The notes under the pieces were generated by a model that saw only the letters and a program-made list of their open reading frames with translations, did no database searches and had not been told where the DNA came from. The translations under genes and the position numbers were made by a program. From contig OW203731.1 of NCBI GenBank assembly GCA_934045075.1, positions 13,525,062 to 13,589,061 of the forward strand: a stretch of DNA of 64,000 nt. Reading direction: 5' to 3'. The stretch is from Yponomeuta sedellus (lineage: Eukaryota > Arthropoda > Insecta > Lepidoptera > Yponomeutidae). Shown here piece after piece: positions 1 through 13,609 of the stretch; within the stretch, counting starts at the first letter, position 1; each line of letters begins with the position of its first letter.

Positions 1-1920
1 GTGCGTGCAATGCCGCATCGTGTTTAGCAGCGTTTCGCGAGGGATGCTCAAAGGTTAATATTGTGCTTAGTGTATAAGAATTCCTGTAGGGGTCCAATAA
101 GGTCACCGAATTCCCTTTCCCAGCGAGATAGATCCGAAACCAGACACATTTCTTTTAGTACATAATTACCTACCTAATCAGTTTTTCGCCGATTAAGTGA
201 AGGTAGGTAGGTAAGTAGAGAGAAATTAAATAGGTAACGGTCGGGATAAAGACTTATAAAAAAGTCAAATTGGTAATTTCTAACAAGATTTTCTCTTATT
301 CAATCTAAACATTCAAATCATTCCAATTGGATTGTCTAAAGGTAAATATTTATATGGCGTTGTGATTTGCACCGAGATTACTAGACTTTAGTGCAGATTT
401 TTGAAAGTTTTCTCCTAAATACATTAATACACCACATTTGCGACTAATAAAATTAGTACAATAAACAAATGAAATAAAAGTATTATTTATAATATTAAAT
501 TTTTCCATCGTAGATTAACCACTCAGAACATAACCAACATGATAATGAGAAAAACTTGACAGCAACATCCAATGGAGTTGCATTTTTTTTCCTGGTACCT
601 ATTGCGTACATAGGTAAGTATCTAGATTTTTTTGCCCTTTGAGATGTCAAAATTTTGTAAAGAGAACAGGTTATTTAAACAGAGAATATAATATACAAAA
701 AACCTACGATAAACACTATGACAAATAGGTTTATTAAGAACTAAGATAGAAGGTATACAAACAAAAACAACAGTCAACCTGGTAGGTAGGTAGGTACATA
801 AACAATTATTATTAATTTTCAAAAGTTCCGTTCCATTAAAACTTCCAAGCATGCGGTTCTACTGCTTTCAATCACATCTCATTATTCCGGCAACATTCCA
901 AACAAATTCCAAATTCAAATATTGAAACGTCCGAAAACAATCAGCGGCGCGCGCCGCATTCTCGCGCTCCGGGCCACCATCTTGCCCACAGAATCATTTT
1001 CCCGCCGATATCGTCCAGCGATCGATATTCGGGACAGATCGATTCATTAATCAACACTACCTCAGATCGGTATCAGGGATCGCAAACAGTATTTAATTTA
1101 TAACCGGCCAGCTCTGATAATTGATTTAGGTGAGTAGGCGCAAGAGATCGGGCCCTATAGTGTGATACTTGCGTAGTTTTTCAATACAATGATATAAGCA
1201 TGACAATGGTTGTTGTTTACCTCACTTTGGTAGTCCACAAAGCAATAGCAGTACAATGCCATTGCAGGGGTTTAACCCGCGCAAATTAAATAGGCATCTC
1301 TCTCGAAGAAGATCGAATCGCGAGAGGCGCCGAGTTAAAAAGCACGGGTTGTACCTACCTACCATAGTAATGCGATTGGTTACTAGACTACCGATATTGT
1401 GAATGAAACTCTATTGAACAACTATGCATTTTAGGGACTCAGCCCCGAGAACTGTATCAGGATCGCAAACAGTATTTAATTTATAACCAGCCACCTCTGA
1501 TAATTGATTTAGGTGGGTAGGCGCAAAAGATCGGTGCGAATAACAACAATGCCACCATCACCGTTGGTATGGAAATTGATTTAGTTTGCATATTTTATAC
1601 AATGTTATTTGTTGATGCTGCAGACCTCCCACGGCGGCATGGACGATGTTTAGAAAACGAAACTTGATCTTAGGCATTGAAAACTGTTTTAGATAGTGAA
1701 TGGAACAGCACTAGGTGGTGAACAGGAAAAGGTGACAAAAATAGTAGGTACCTACCGTTGTAATATCAACAATTGATTTGTGCCTGCTAGAATGTGATGA
1801 CGGGATATATTTTTTCACCTTGCTGTGGTAATCCAACCAACCCCTAATTATTAAGAAAGCACTTAGACTTTTGTATGTTTGTCTGTTTCAATAAACTATT
1901 CTTTTCTTATTTTGGATAAT
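1..1920. other. noncoding flank with microsatellites and a direct repeat
   Basis: AT-rich DNA with short GTAG/TACC runs (about 205-216 and 781-797) and a GC-rich complex patch at 940-1060. No gene recognised; the open frame at 622-852 (minus) has no protein-like features. Confidence 0.6.
1071..1152. repeat. direct repeat, copy 1 (copy 2 at about 1455-1537)
   Basis: About 80 bp repeated with a few substitutions some 384 bp downstream; both copies share GATCGCAAACAGTATTTAAT and TCTGATAATTGATTTAGGTG. Origin unknown: a local segmental duplication or two copies of an unnamed element. Confidence 0.8.
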
Positions 1921-2124
1921 TTAAAAACATATTTAGAGGCTAAAATTCACCCATGCTTTCGGACTTCGAAACCGCGACCTCTGGCTATCCGTGCCAGCGC
2001 TCTTTCCAACTGAGCTAATGGGTGACTCACCGCATCAGTGAAATTTCTAACCTCTACAATATTCTCATATATCACGGGTTAGTGCATTAAAAATAAAAAT
2101 AGTATAATATTCTCTGTATTACAT
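1921..2124 (-). mobile_element. tRNA-headed foldback SINE (family A), near full length
   Basis: Read on the minus strand: a tRNA-like core with box A (TAGCTCAGTTGG) and a decayed box B, followed by AAATTTTAGCCTCTAAATA-type sequence. The other flank carries the inverted counterpart of that sequence, then the family motif CACGGGTTAGTGCATT. Matches copies at 26650, 34977 and 41363. Confidence 0.8.
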
Positions 2125-2723
2125 ATTTTGGATAGCAATGCAGCATTTTGATGGCAGTATTTAATTGAGCCTTAAGTTAGCAGTTAGTATTAATTAATTA
2201 TTTAGATTCACAATGACAAACTTATCTCCTTATCAATTTTCTTGAGTGAAGTCGGTGATCACGCAATTTTATGTAAACTGCGTTAATAACTACTACTTGC
2301 AGCCTTATTCTTATTAGCAATAAGGTCGCTAATCGGATTTGCTATGTGTCTTTGCAATTTTTTATGTTATGTTCTCTGGTGTACAGTAAAGAATATTCTC
2401 TATCTCTTTCTGTCACACACACGTCTTTTTTGGAAGTCTTGGTATGTAGGTGCCTACAGAAATCCTTTCTATCCTTTTCCTGTGTTGTACTAGCCATGTG
2501 TGCCTAGCTTCTTTATCAAAGGTCCTCACTTTTCCTTCCTATTCCTTCAAAACTAACCAATATGATTGCATGGCTGTGATACGATAAGCTTTTATTGTTC
2601 AACTTGATAGCGTTATTTTTAAGCGTTTATGTCGTTTTGGCTGATATTGTAAGTAACAAGTTATCGTCGCGTCTATTCTGTAAGTCTCCACTAGGTCAGA
2701 TTAATTTTTAACGAACAACTTTA

Positions 2724-2935
2724 CGACCTCTGTGGCGCAGCGGTAGCGCATCTGCCTACCATGCAAGATGTCCCGGGTTCGAACCCCGGCTGGGGACGAA
2801 AATTCCCCAGTTCTTGGATGTTTACATGTTTGTGATGTCGTTTTTTCTGATTCTCACGACACAGGGTATCCTAGTGGGGCCAGAAGCAATGTATGTGCCT
2901 GTGTGTAAATGTTATGTTAAATACATATTATTTTG
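2724..2935 (+). mobile_element. tRNA-derived SINE (family B)
   Basis: tRNA-like head with box A TGGCGCAGCGG and box B GGTTCGAACCCC, then a body with TTTGTGATGTCGT and CACGACACAGGGTATCCTAG. The same head and body recur at 26379-26562, so this is a dispersed SINE rather than a single tRNA gene. Confidence 0.85.
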
Positions 2936-3000
2936 ATTCTTCGCTAATTTAAAAATGTATAACATATTTTAAACATTCGCGACTTGTACACATGGTTACA

Positions 3001-3121
3001 ATATTTTCGGGGCTGAATCGCGTAGTAATTTATTTCTATTTTCGACGACGTCGAAAATAGAAATAAATTAGAGTCACGAGTAGACCACGATGACTGTAAC
3101 GTCGTCGCACCGAAAATATTA
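3001..3121. mobile_element. small foldback element with a 45-bp palindrome
   Basis: Outer inverted AATATTTTCGG/CCGAAAATATT ends enclose a palindrome at 3026-3070 made of two perfect 22-bp arms around a single A at 3048. MITE-like, no coding capacity. Confidence 0.55.
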
Positions 3122-3606
3122 AAAATGTATTCTAAAATCCGGGACTTTTTAATGATCCAGGACAGAATATGGGTACAGGAATATAATAGTTAGACATATT
3201 ATATCTTATTAGAATGCTTCAATTGCCTAGCTAGATGTTATGATGTCCATTCGGGTATGACTTTCTTTGATATTTTTTGTTGATGTAAATTGTCTAATGA
3301 GTTTTTTCGTAGTTCGTTACTGTATGTTTGACTCGTGTAGGTATCTACCTAAGTAAATACCTATATATTTTTGCTAAACGTTGTTGGGTATATTGTCTTC
3401 ATAATTTTCTAATTATTGTGGACAGCGGACATTCATTTCTCAAATTATTCTCCATTCAAATATGCAAATTAAACTTAACGACAATTAGCTAATAACCAGA
3501 ATTATTATTTATGAAGATGATAGGTACAATACCTACAACTGAATGCCTACAGAAGTTACGAGTACATATGAAATAATATTATGGTGATAAACTGTACACA
3601 GTACCT

Positions 3607-3767
3607 ATATCGACGCCTTACTGCTAAAACCGACTATCTGCATGAAATGTTGTAATGCACACAATAACAAGTTTTAGTATAGTTAACGACATCCGAACCT
3701 TAAACTCGAGTTTTCTCGAAACAACATTTCATGCAGATAGTCGGTTTTAGCAGTAAGGCGTCGATAT
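3607..3767. repeat. perfect 47-bp inverted repeat with 67-bp loop
   Basis: Left arm 3607-3653 and right arm 3721-3767 are exact reverse complements; the loop is 3654-3720. It could be a young foldback element or a hairpin RNA locus; no promoter was identified. Confidence 0.85.
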
Positions 3768-6125
3768 GTAAAGTGGTCTGGCGTCTATTTAAGTCCAAAA
3801 CAATCTTATGTTAATCCCACCGTGATCCCGTTGCGTGATAGGAAACTTTTAGAAGACAAAATGTTTTATTAGCAATTGTAATATATTGAAATCGAATACG
3901 GTCTAATTTTAAAGTCATCGCCTTTTGTCTATGGTCTTTGTATAGTCGCCAGCACGTGAAGTTTTACATCCGTGCATTCTAACCAGTTACGTTACGGGCG
4001 ACTTTTCAGATGATATTTAAAGCTTCACGTGCTCTTGACTGTACATTTTAAATTTGGACAGGATTGCGATGGAAAAATATTGTCTTTTAGCTTAGGCTAG
4101 TTTAGCCATCATTCAAGGTTGAGTATTGTAGAAGTCTTGTCTTTATCTGTAAATCAATAGTCTCCCTGGCGTTTATGTCTATTAGATATGAGCTGTACCT
4201 ACAACATCAGTGAACTTTTCACCGGCAGCCAAAAACTAACTAAGGCCGGAACAAATGTTTCTATAAGATTTTTTCTGGCTTATAGAGACGCCATCTAGTG
4301 TCCGGTAGTGGAACCAATCGCTCTATCTCCTGGGAAAGCGCCAAAAGGCAATTCATCAGACACTTCAGAGATAAGGGGGCTGTCGTGACAGCTTGTTCAG
4401 ATGGACATCTTGAGATACGAAGATAGCGATATATACTTCGTATTTGTTAGTATCTACTTGATACCTATCGTTTTTATAAATTTTAATCTTTGTACCAAAA
4501 ATGTCGTTGATACACGAAACATGGAAATACCGAGGCGGCACTTGCAACAATTCAGCACTTGCAGCAGTTCACTGATTTTATTCAAATTTTTAAACTGATC
4601 GGTAAAGTTATTGATCTGTTATATTATTTTTATTTTTAATGCTAAGGAATAGGTTTCTTTTATTGATCTGTCTTGGGACGTCAGAATTTTACTCGTACCT
4701 ACAAAAACAATTTCTTACCTCCGCATTCAGCCAAACTGCGTGTCTCTTGGCTTGAAATAGGTTTAACTTCTTTAGCTTTGATTTAATCAGAAACTTGCCG
4801 GTCGAAGGGAAAAAAAATAATTTTTGCTCTATAATATTTAAAGATAGAATTAAAAATCCCAATTAAAAAACGCTTATTCCATGTGATATTTATTATCTTT
4901 TTCGTGATACGCTCGTATTGTTTGTATTTCGTGATAGTTTTTGTTAGGTATAACTATATAAACTTATTTAATTATAATTCGGATAATAAACGAAACAAAA
5001 TCGCATATTATTGGTATTAATTAACAGTGAGCTGTTATAAAACAATAATTGTAGTGAAATATAATATTTATTTAAGCCTTAATTAATACCCTGACAAGTG
5101 GACAATTTTTTCCCATTAGAATCGTTCGGTACCTACAAGATTAATAATGACCGTTACAATTTGGCACGTGTATGACAACTGACGAGAACGGGCACGACCT
5201 TTTTTCCATTATTCACCGTTGTTTTGTTGATTTTTCGAAGTAAATTGTTTATGCTCCAAAAACATTTTTATCATGGTCGCTCGTCGAACATAACACAGAA
5301 ATTTGGCCATAACCGTTAGTCAACCAGCTCGCGACTTTCATATTTTTGATCAGTTTCCCAATTAGAAATTGATACTCGTTTAAAATTTTAATTAATTCGA
5401 ATATGTCGTTATGGCTTTATTTATTTTATATCTGTCACTCGTTCACTATTTGTATCGCGTCAAAAGTGTTATGTCTATAATGAACTGGGTTAGACACACA
5501 TTAAATATATAAAATCCGTTGAGAAAAATAGCCATACAAAGGAAGAATTGCTCAATATACATCCTGTTCAAAAGGGAATCCTCCAACGACATTATAATTT
5601 TTGGGGTGTTATTTATTCAACCGATTACGGTGTCCAGTTTCGGTACTCCGTTTTCTCGCTTAGCGCCATTTATCAGTGTACAACTGACATCAATAAGGTT
5701 TTCGTCAATTTCGAGCGAGCTTTATATGGGTATGATAATTTGTATCCGGTGTTCGGTGTGCGCACGCGCGCCGCGACACACTATTACATTCTAGTGCCGG
5801 GCCACGATTTGCATTTGAAATATTTCCTTTGGCTCGCGCCTCGCGCACAATGCCTTCAGGAGAAGCAATATATATTAGAGAAATATAATAGATGTGTCAT
5901 ATCAAATTTCGTGCTTCATTTTTCAGAGGCTCGTGCCTGGAGATTTCTTTTTCGGTGTCGCTACAATGGCCGTAATTTCGTGGCGCACGTGCGTGGATAA
6001 TGGCCCGGCTCTTTGATGGTTCGCTTGTGTGTTCTTTGATAGATATCCATAAAGATCTGTCTCGGTATCAATATTAACTATTTCATTACAAACAAAAACC
6101 AATAAGGCACGAATCCGTAGCACAA
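3768..6125. other. noncoding stretch, possible regulatory block near its end
   Basis: AT-rich and unremarkable to about 5490. From about 5660 to 6010 it is more complex and GC-balanced and open in one frame (5548-6000, 150 codons), but the translation shows no domain or homology I recognise. Confidence 0.5.
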
Positions 6126-6222
6126 CGCCCCTATGATAGCACAACGTGGCGCTCTTTAGGGGAGGGCTATGTCCAGTAGTGGACTAGTATAGCCTGACGA
6201 CTACGACGACGACGACGAATCC
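6126..6222 (+). mobile_element. 3' end of a non-LTR retrotransposon with (ACG)n tail
   Basis: Contains GGCTATGTCCAGTAGTGGAC and ends in a run of ACG trinucleotides, typical of RTE-type elements with microsatellite tails. A second, longer copy lies at 41824-41985 on the minus strand. Confidence 0.75.
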
Positions 6223-6965
6223 GTAAGGTTCTAATAGAGTTTTCTATAGTTTCGTTCCGGGCTTCGAAATTGACGCCATAATAAAATTCAACTGCGATGC
6301 GTAGTAGCGAAAACGCAAGTCAAGTCTCCCAAGAAGAAGCTTTTGTTTTATTGAATAATTGTCGAGTGGAGTTTGGGCGAGACGGACTGGTTTGGCCAAG
6401 GCCAGACGTCGAACTTGCCTGTGTTGCAGTAATAATAACCGCCGTGCTCATTGAAAAACGCCCGGGGTGGAAGCGCGAATCATGAGAGGCAGACGCTCCG
6501 TGAAATGTCGCGGTGACTTATAGTATGCGATCCCGTGTAGCTGAAGTTTGGGGGCTATTTGGTTACTCAACAAAACAATTATTTAATGTTATACCCCTAT
6601 GTATAGTTTGTACAGTTTTTTGTACGCAAATATTTGGATCCCTGTAGAGCTCTAAGTTAGTTAAGGTAGCGACGAAATTCCAACACCATTTGGTTACAAT
6701 TGACTTGCAGATACTTTATATTGAACGACTGTTTGCAAAATTTCTTGTTTAATTCTTTTTTTCTGCGAGATCAATAAAGAAAATCCCGCTTGCACAATGA
6801 AAAATTCTTAATTAGGTATTGTAATAAATGAGTAATACTTTTCATAAATATTGGCTATAGGTGGGATGAATTAACAAAATCAGGGACATTCGAGACATAT
6901 TTTTATTACGTATCCAGTCTTTGATTGAGAAAAAATTATATATTAAACACTGCTTGTATCAAAAC

Positions 6966-7080
6966 AAAAAGGTATTTAAAATTTCCAAATTTAAACATCT
7001 ACCATCTGACCACATTTATCAAAAAAAGGTATTTAAAATTTCCAAATTTAAACAACTACCATCTGACCACATTTATCAAA
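6966..7080. repeat. tandem duplication, two units of about 57 bp
   Basis: Two adjacent near-identical units starting at the GGTATTTAAAATTTCC motif (6971 and 7028), with one visible difference (CATCT versus CAACT). Confidence 0.9.
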
Positions 7081-7099
7081 GTATACTGCCTTTTTCACT

Positions 7100-9870
7100 G
7101 CTGCTCAGACTCCAAGGTTTGTTGGAAGACGTCTCTTAACAGAGATAAGCTCGCCCTTGTACATGTCATTTCTTATGTAATGTCGTGTTTTATGTTTCGT
7201 GTGCAATAAAGTAGGTATAATAAGTATAATATTCGAGACTCGAGCGAGACAGCATGCTCAACATACAGCATCCTTAAGAAAATGTCAAAAATGTAAGCAC
7301 GCAATGAATGCTTAAGTCTTAGCTGCTACGCTTTTTTAAGAGCCCTATGTTTTGAATACAAAACGTGTTTGATGTTTTTAATTGATTGCCAAAAGAAAAT
7401 CATTGTTGATGAGGGTATATTTACGATACTGGACACTTTCCTGCAAAATAATTAATAAAAAGTGCGTCATTTGTTTGAACCTCTTTATTTCCTAATCTAT
7501 TGATTTAGGCATAGTTACAATGGAAAAATGTTTCTGATGATCCAGAGAATACGTGGCTCCGAGAAGAGCTTCAGTTTGTGTGTCCCGTATGTCTCCGACC
7601 TGCATAATTTTTTTTTTTTGACAAAAACTACGATTTTCTCGCACAAATTTACAGCTCGGCTAATTAAAATAAAATTAAATGTTTTATTATGAATATCCAT
7701 CTTTTTTACAGAAAATGCTCCTCATCAATCCTACTTTCTGAAATTATCATCTGGCAACCCTAATCAGGAATAACATTAATAGTGCGTAGCCCTTGCGAAA
7801 GCTATCCAAATGAAGGATATAATTTGCTATGTGGATATTTTTCAATGTAACAACAATTTATATTTATGGTACCCTACGTAATAGGTGTCACCCGTGAAAA
7901 ATATAACCTTCCTGATAAGTGTCCACGCATGTTGTAATATCAACGAAAGTTTAGTAAGGGCATTCTACTGGGTGTAATAAACTTTGTTATCGACCAATAA
8001 TTAGCGATAAGTTGCCGAAACGTTATCTTCTGTGTTTGCTATTAAATAATCGATATGCACTCATTCGATAAAATGTCCATTGTGTGAGTAGGTACGTACC
8101 GGAACCAGCGATAAAAATAGGAAATTTGAAAACACCCAGTCATTCATACTAATTTTGGTGAAAAATAATTCTACTTATTCATTACGGGTGCGGTTCTAAT
8201 TTAAACGGCTGTACAAACATCTTCTCTTCGATTCTCGCGAATCACGGAGAGGTGTCACTTTAATTAAAGTTGTGCCTTTGCTTTGTTCGTAGAGCTTAAA
8301 AAGTTAAGAACGGTTGACTCATTATTACGGCTGATCAGAGAACACAGCATGATGCAGCGTATTTGCATCGACTCTTCACTGTTTCAACACGGGCTTGTGA
8401 GACGAGCATAAAACAGTGTATCGATACACACCGTGACGAATTACAAAGATCTATTTGCATTACCTACTTTTTGTGAATCTGATCCAACTGGCTGATACTT
8501 ATACGGCTTAAACTGTTCGAAATTATGCTAAAGTAATCAATTCGATTCATTGATACCTAATGATAAAGTGAATGTTTAACAACCCTAAAAACTGTAGTAT
8601 TTCTTAATGATTCGCGATACTCATACTCGTATATACATTAAACGGGTCTAATCGCGATTGTTTATTAGGTTACCTAAAGAACTGGACAGCTTTTGATGAA
8701 AATTGGCATGCAGGTAAAACTGACGCAATTTTGCGCTTAGTTTCATAGTTGCTTTTTAATGTGGTAGGTACAGTAGACACTGACGTGCGTTCAGTCCACT
8801 ATGTTGCATTACATGTGACTCGGTTACTAAAATGTACCTGTAGTTCTAACTGCTGTTGACTGTAGGTACCTAGCAAGCACCGAAAATCTAAAAAAAAGGT
8901 TTTATTTGCTTTAATTTCTTTATTCCAATTTTGAAAATAGACTGAGAATTTCACGAAATTCTGATTGTTACCTGCAGTGTTGTTTAGTATAACGGCAAAG
9001 TTGCCAACTCTACTAATTATCTTATTTTTTTGTGATTTCCAATTCGTTAAGCGCGACACTCATAAATTGGACCATATATTAGTAGGATTTGCGAGTTATT
9101 TTTGCTGATAATTAAAATTGCCGTCAATTAAGTTTCGTGATGTAAATATCTGGATTAGTATTTGCTGCGGCATTTTTATTTGAGTTGTTATCTTTATCTT
9201 TTATGGTTTAATTACAGGTAAATAAATAAATTCACTTGTTAGGCAGATATCAGTAGAGGTGTAAAATTTAATAAAGGTATCTTTCAGATTATAAAAGCGT
9301 CTAGGTATAGTTTTTAATTATTTTATTGCTTATCAAATAGGCTAACAATTAATATCTTAATGCGATAGCGGGTTTTTATGTATTATAAATACTGAATAAA
9401 CACTGATGGCACATAAAAATTAAATGGCGTCCTCACTCCGCGAGAAAGAGGCAACCGAACCAGATTGGACGTCTCCGCAATCTCGAGAATCTCAACGTTT
9501 CAATAAATTAAAACCGTGAAGGCAATTATAAGCATTCATAATTTCCGTGCACATGTCCCGTGCCGTAACACCGCGAGCTAAGCACCGCATCCGATGCTAA
9601 AAATTACCCTCTTCCATTGTTCGGTGTTGCCAAGAGCAATAAAAATTTTGCTTAAAACAATAGCCACCCCGGGCTGCGACTGCCGCAACGATATGCATTA
9701 TAATTATTTGAGAGAATAGCACGCCTTAAACGCTCCCTCTTGTCGGGAACAGGTGGAGTTCTTATATTAATGAGGCTATGCCTACATGGGGATTTTTAAA
9801 GATTTTTAATTCTGGAAAACGAATTGCACGGCGTCCGTTCTCTGAGCCAATACCTATGAATTAATGAATG
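7100..9870. other. noncoding stretch
   Basis: AT-rich. A short repeat at about 8603-8680 (GATTCGCGATACTCATAC plus an inverted partner segment) is shared with 52703-52800. A complex block at about 9415-9790 could be regulatory. No gene or RNA recognised. Confidence 0.5.
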
Positions 9871-9872
9871 AA

Positions 9873-9985
9873 AAATTCTTTACTGCACTTAAACAATTTT
9901 GTACAAAGGCGAGCTTAATACAAGATAGTATTTTCTTCCAGCTAACCCACGACAGTGCGGACAGTGGAAGGGGTAGTGACAGTAA
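9873..9985. mobile_element. retrotransposon 3'-end-like fragment (family M)
   Basis: Shares the ATTCTTTA...TTGTACAA...GGC(G)AGCTTAATAC...TAGTATTTT...CCAGC layout with 13965-14088. A third copy appears to begin at 63940 at the window edge. Confidence 0.55.
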
Positions 9986-9989
9986 ACAA

Positions 9990-12900
9990 TATAATATAGG
10001 AGTGATTTATTACATAACCTAGGTTAACTAAATATTACAAATATAATTTAAATACACATACGTTTAAATATAAAATGATACTCAAATACCTACATATTTA
10101 CTGCAATCTATATACCTACATACTAATAATCAATATTACTTACATACAATACTATAATAGAATAGAATAGAAAACGTTTATTTGGTACCAGAATAATAAT
10201 AATACTACATAGATACTGGATAACTCTTTATTGAAACCCAAAGTATTGGTCATGAACCTTCTCTCTAAATACGTCTACAGACCTAGTCAGTGCAAATCGC
10301 TTAGACTCAGTATTTGGAACCAAATCTTCCTTAATTTTCTCCTAATTGTCTTTATTTCAACTAATTTGGAAGAACGTAACATATATCTACAAACTTTTTC
10401 TTGACATGGTTTGAATCGTCCAGTCCCTTCTAGCTCGACGACAGATTCCTTCATTTGATTTTAATTTATCCAAAAAAATGTTTCTTCAAAGCTTAGTTCC
10501 ATGGAGCGAGTTTCGTTAAGCACATTTTAATAACATTTCCGAAACGCGAAGGTAATTACTGTTTATATCATCAACACTCGCTCTCGGCACAATTAACTAC
10601 GTTTTTTGGGAACTCACGACAATCACGTTTTGATTACAGTCATAAAAGTGTGGACATCCAATTGTCTGTTGCTTGACAATTGAAAGAGTAGGCAAGGAAA
10701 TATTCTAATGTTATTTAACTCAACCACTTCAACATAGCCGTATAGTTCGACAATACTTTCTTAATTTTTTTTGATGTCATGAAAAGGTCCCCTTACATAT
10801 TAGTTTTTTATCTTAAGTTCGTAAGACAAATGAAAAATGCGCATTTTTGGTAGAAACTTTGTTGTAATAAACGATGACCAAGCGTCAAATTGGTATGGCA
10901 ATGTCCATATTGAGATTTCCTTCGGGTGACAATTTGGCCTGCGCTTTGCTGTAAATACGTTATTTACTAATGTCCCAGTACAGCCATTATATTCTGGGGT
11001 CACATTTAGGCGTGATGTAATTGGTGATGAAAAAATTCTAATTTCGTAAACCACGGAAGGCTCAGTCATCAGCAGATCGTATCATTTAAACTACGTATTT
11101 ATATTAATTGCGTACAATTGCATTGTTCCAAAATGACATTTAATTCCATGACTCTTACGGCAGCTATTTGAAAATCGGTCTTGAAATAAAGCAAAATGCT
11201 ACCAAGGCGTCATTTGGTTTTAGAAAGGATTAGAGACCTCACACTTTGACACTAGCATGCACAGGCTCGTTCTTTAATATCAAACGATTTTGAACCCTAT
11301 TTATTTTATCGTTTGTTGTAGTTTCCAAACGTGTTAAAGATTATGAGTCTCGTAATTAATGAGAAACACCGGTCGAAGATTAATTAGTGGTGTCCTCGTG
11401 ACACTTTGTCGGCAATTAATCGAGTAAGTCTGAATTACTTGGAACGTCTCGGCTACAAATTGAAAACCAGAACCGGTTGGCATTCCAAAATTAGAGTCTA
11501 GAACCAGGCGTATAAGTTTAGTGAATACAGATTTATTACTGTTTCGGGAATATTCATCAGTATCGGTGATAGCACCACTAATTAGGAACAATTAAAAGAG
11601 TTTATTTATGGTAAAATTTAATTAGATAGGTATCTGAATTAATTTCAAATAACGCTCATAAATAAGGTTTTTATGCTTAATATCCTACGACACCGGATTA
11701 AATAAATTAGAGAAAAAGTCAACATCTTAGATAGCATTACTGCGCGCTTTAGTAGTAATCATGGTATCGAAAAATATTTATACATACATATTCATATTTT
11801 ATCGACATATTTTATCGATACTTATTAAGGCCCAGCTACCACTCGCGTCGTGAGGTGAGAACGATGGCGCCCCCTGCTGTGACGTTCAGAGCGGGACGAG
11901 AATATTCAACGGAATTCAAATGAAGTTATGGCTTTACGTTTCTTTTTTTTTCTCCTTTTGAGCCTTATTATTTTATTTTATGACCCTGATCAAGTTCAAC
12001 TCGTTCAAGAGTTCCACACATGCCCAGGAACTTATTACAATGTAAACATGCGTTTACGAAGTGACTGAATAGATAACACCTATATTCTCGTTCACACTAA
12101 GTATGTGCCTATACGTCCGTTAATTACAGTAGCCGAGTTCGTGTGAATCTTACAACAGCAAACAGTGTGAGGCGACACCTCACGCCATTAGCTCGCGAGC
12201 TCGACAAATATCGACTGTCAGTGTTTGTCGTCGCATTGTCAATATCGACATCGGAGTTTGCGTTACGCATCACTAGAGTTTGTTTGACGAAGTTTGCTGG
12301 TGGGGTGTTTGGGCGCGTGAAGGGTTGCCCACTCTAGAGTACATGTCGATAGTAGGTAGGTACACTCATTTTCCTTGTTACCTCCGCAAACATCGTCGAG
12401 CGTACACTTGTTGGCCGTTCATTAATATTCCGCGCCTTTCCCTTACGCCTGTACTTATATTAAATTATAGCGTCTTAAATACGTCTCTTCGTTTACATAG
12501 AAGTAATAAAAACATTAACTAGGTACCTCCGTGTTACAGATGTTTATTTACTTGAGCAATTTATAGACGTGTCCAGTTCCAGTCTCCTTAAATATCAAGG
12601 TGGCTTTTGTTGAACAATTAAGCTATTGTTATTATTTTAACATAAAATTCCAATAACTTTTCCATTACATTTAACTGTCTCATCTATTATTCATGAGTCC
12701 TCTATATTGTTTCCAAAAGTAAAAATGTCAAATCTTTTATGCAATAACTTAGATTTAAATTGTATTAAGTATTATGTCACTTGCCTAATAGATTTAATAT
12801 TCAAATGGGAATCGTGGTCGTATTTAATGTGTTTAATCAATCATAGCTACGATTAATTACTTAGATATGACTGTCCGTCTTTTCATTGTACTGGTACCAT

Positions 12901-13605
12901 TTCTGATAAACGTGCCTACAGCTGACCTAAAATGTTTATGGAACATTGTCTTTGTACATAAACGATGAAACTACTTGAAAAATTCAAGGCCTCCATCTGA
13001 ATCCAATAAGATGTATATTAATTATCCACAATCAGCTGTTCTTAAGCGAAAATACAATTTGAAACTCAATAATACAAATTAACAGAAAACGTGACTCGAA
13101 AATCATTAAGTATGAAATGTAATTCGTAAATTACATGACAGTAACGCATATCTCATAGGATTGAATACACAGCGAGTTACGCGCGCACAAGTCTTAATGA
13201 AAACTATTAAAATGTTATTCAATAGAGGAAAATATGATACCTATGATAGTGAACTAATTCTTATTGATTAGTTCACTATCATAGGTACTTTACTAGTAAT
13301 AAATAACAATTTTATATTCGAGACGCGAAAATTAACGAACTTTAGCCAAATGAAGGAGTATAATTAAAATTACACACGTGTCCATTCGGTATCTATTAGC
13401 GAAATGTAATCTCATTGATCAGAGAATTCGAAGCATTCGACAAAAAAGTTTTTTATTGCTGATTGGAAAACCGTTTGACTAACTAAACGGACAATGTGGT
13501 CCATTGATGATCTTTATCAAGGTTAACGCACTAGATTTACGTATTGTATCGCGACTGATTCACACATGCTCGATACTCGACTCGCAAGACCGGTAGTTAT
13601 AGGTG
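9990..13605. other. noncoding stretch
   Basis: AT-rich. It includes a GAATAGAATAGAA simple repeat at 10151-10175 and a short perfect hairpin at 13238-13287. Open frames at 10800-11069, 11334-11591 and 12143-12522 look non-coding. Confidence 0.5.
13238..13287. repeat. short perfect hairpin (21-bp arms, 8-nt loop)
   Basis: Arms 13238-13258 and 13267-13287 are exact reverse complements. Too short for a standard animal pre-miRNA; possibly a relic of a foldback element. Confidence 0.8.
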
Positions 13606-13609
13606 GTTC

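Noticed and set aside
2727..2800. Functional tRNA gene
   Set aside because: The A and B boxes are good, but the same head plus body recurs at 26379 and the acceptor stem is imperfect, so it is a SINE.
5548..6000. 150-codon open frame on the plus strand
   Set aside because: Aromatic and Arg-rich translation without domain features, no splice or promoter context; more likely complex noncoding DNA.
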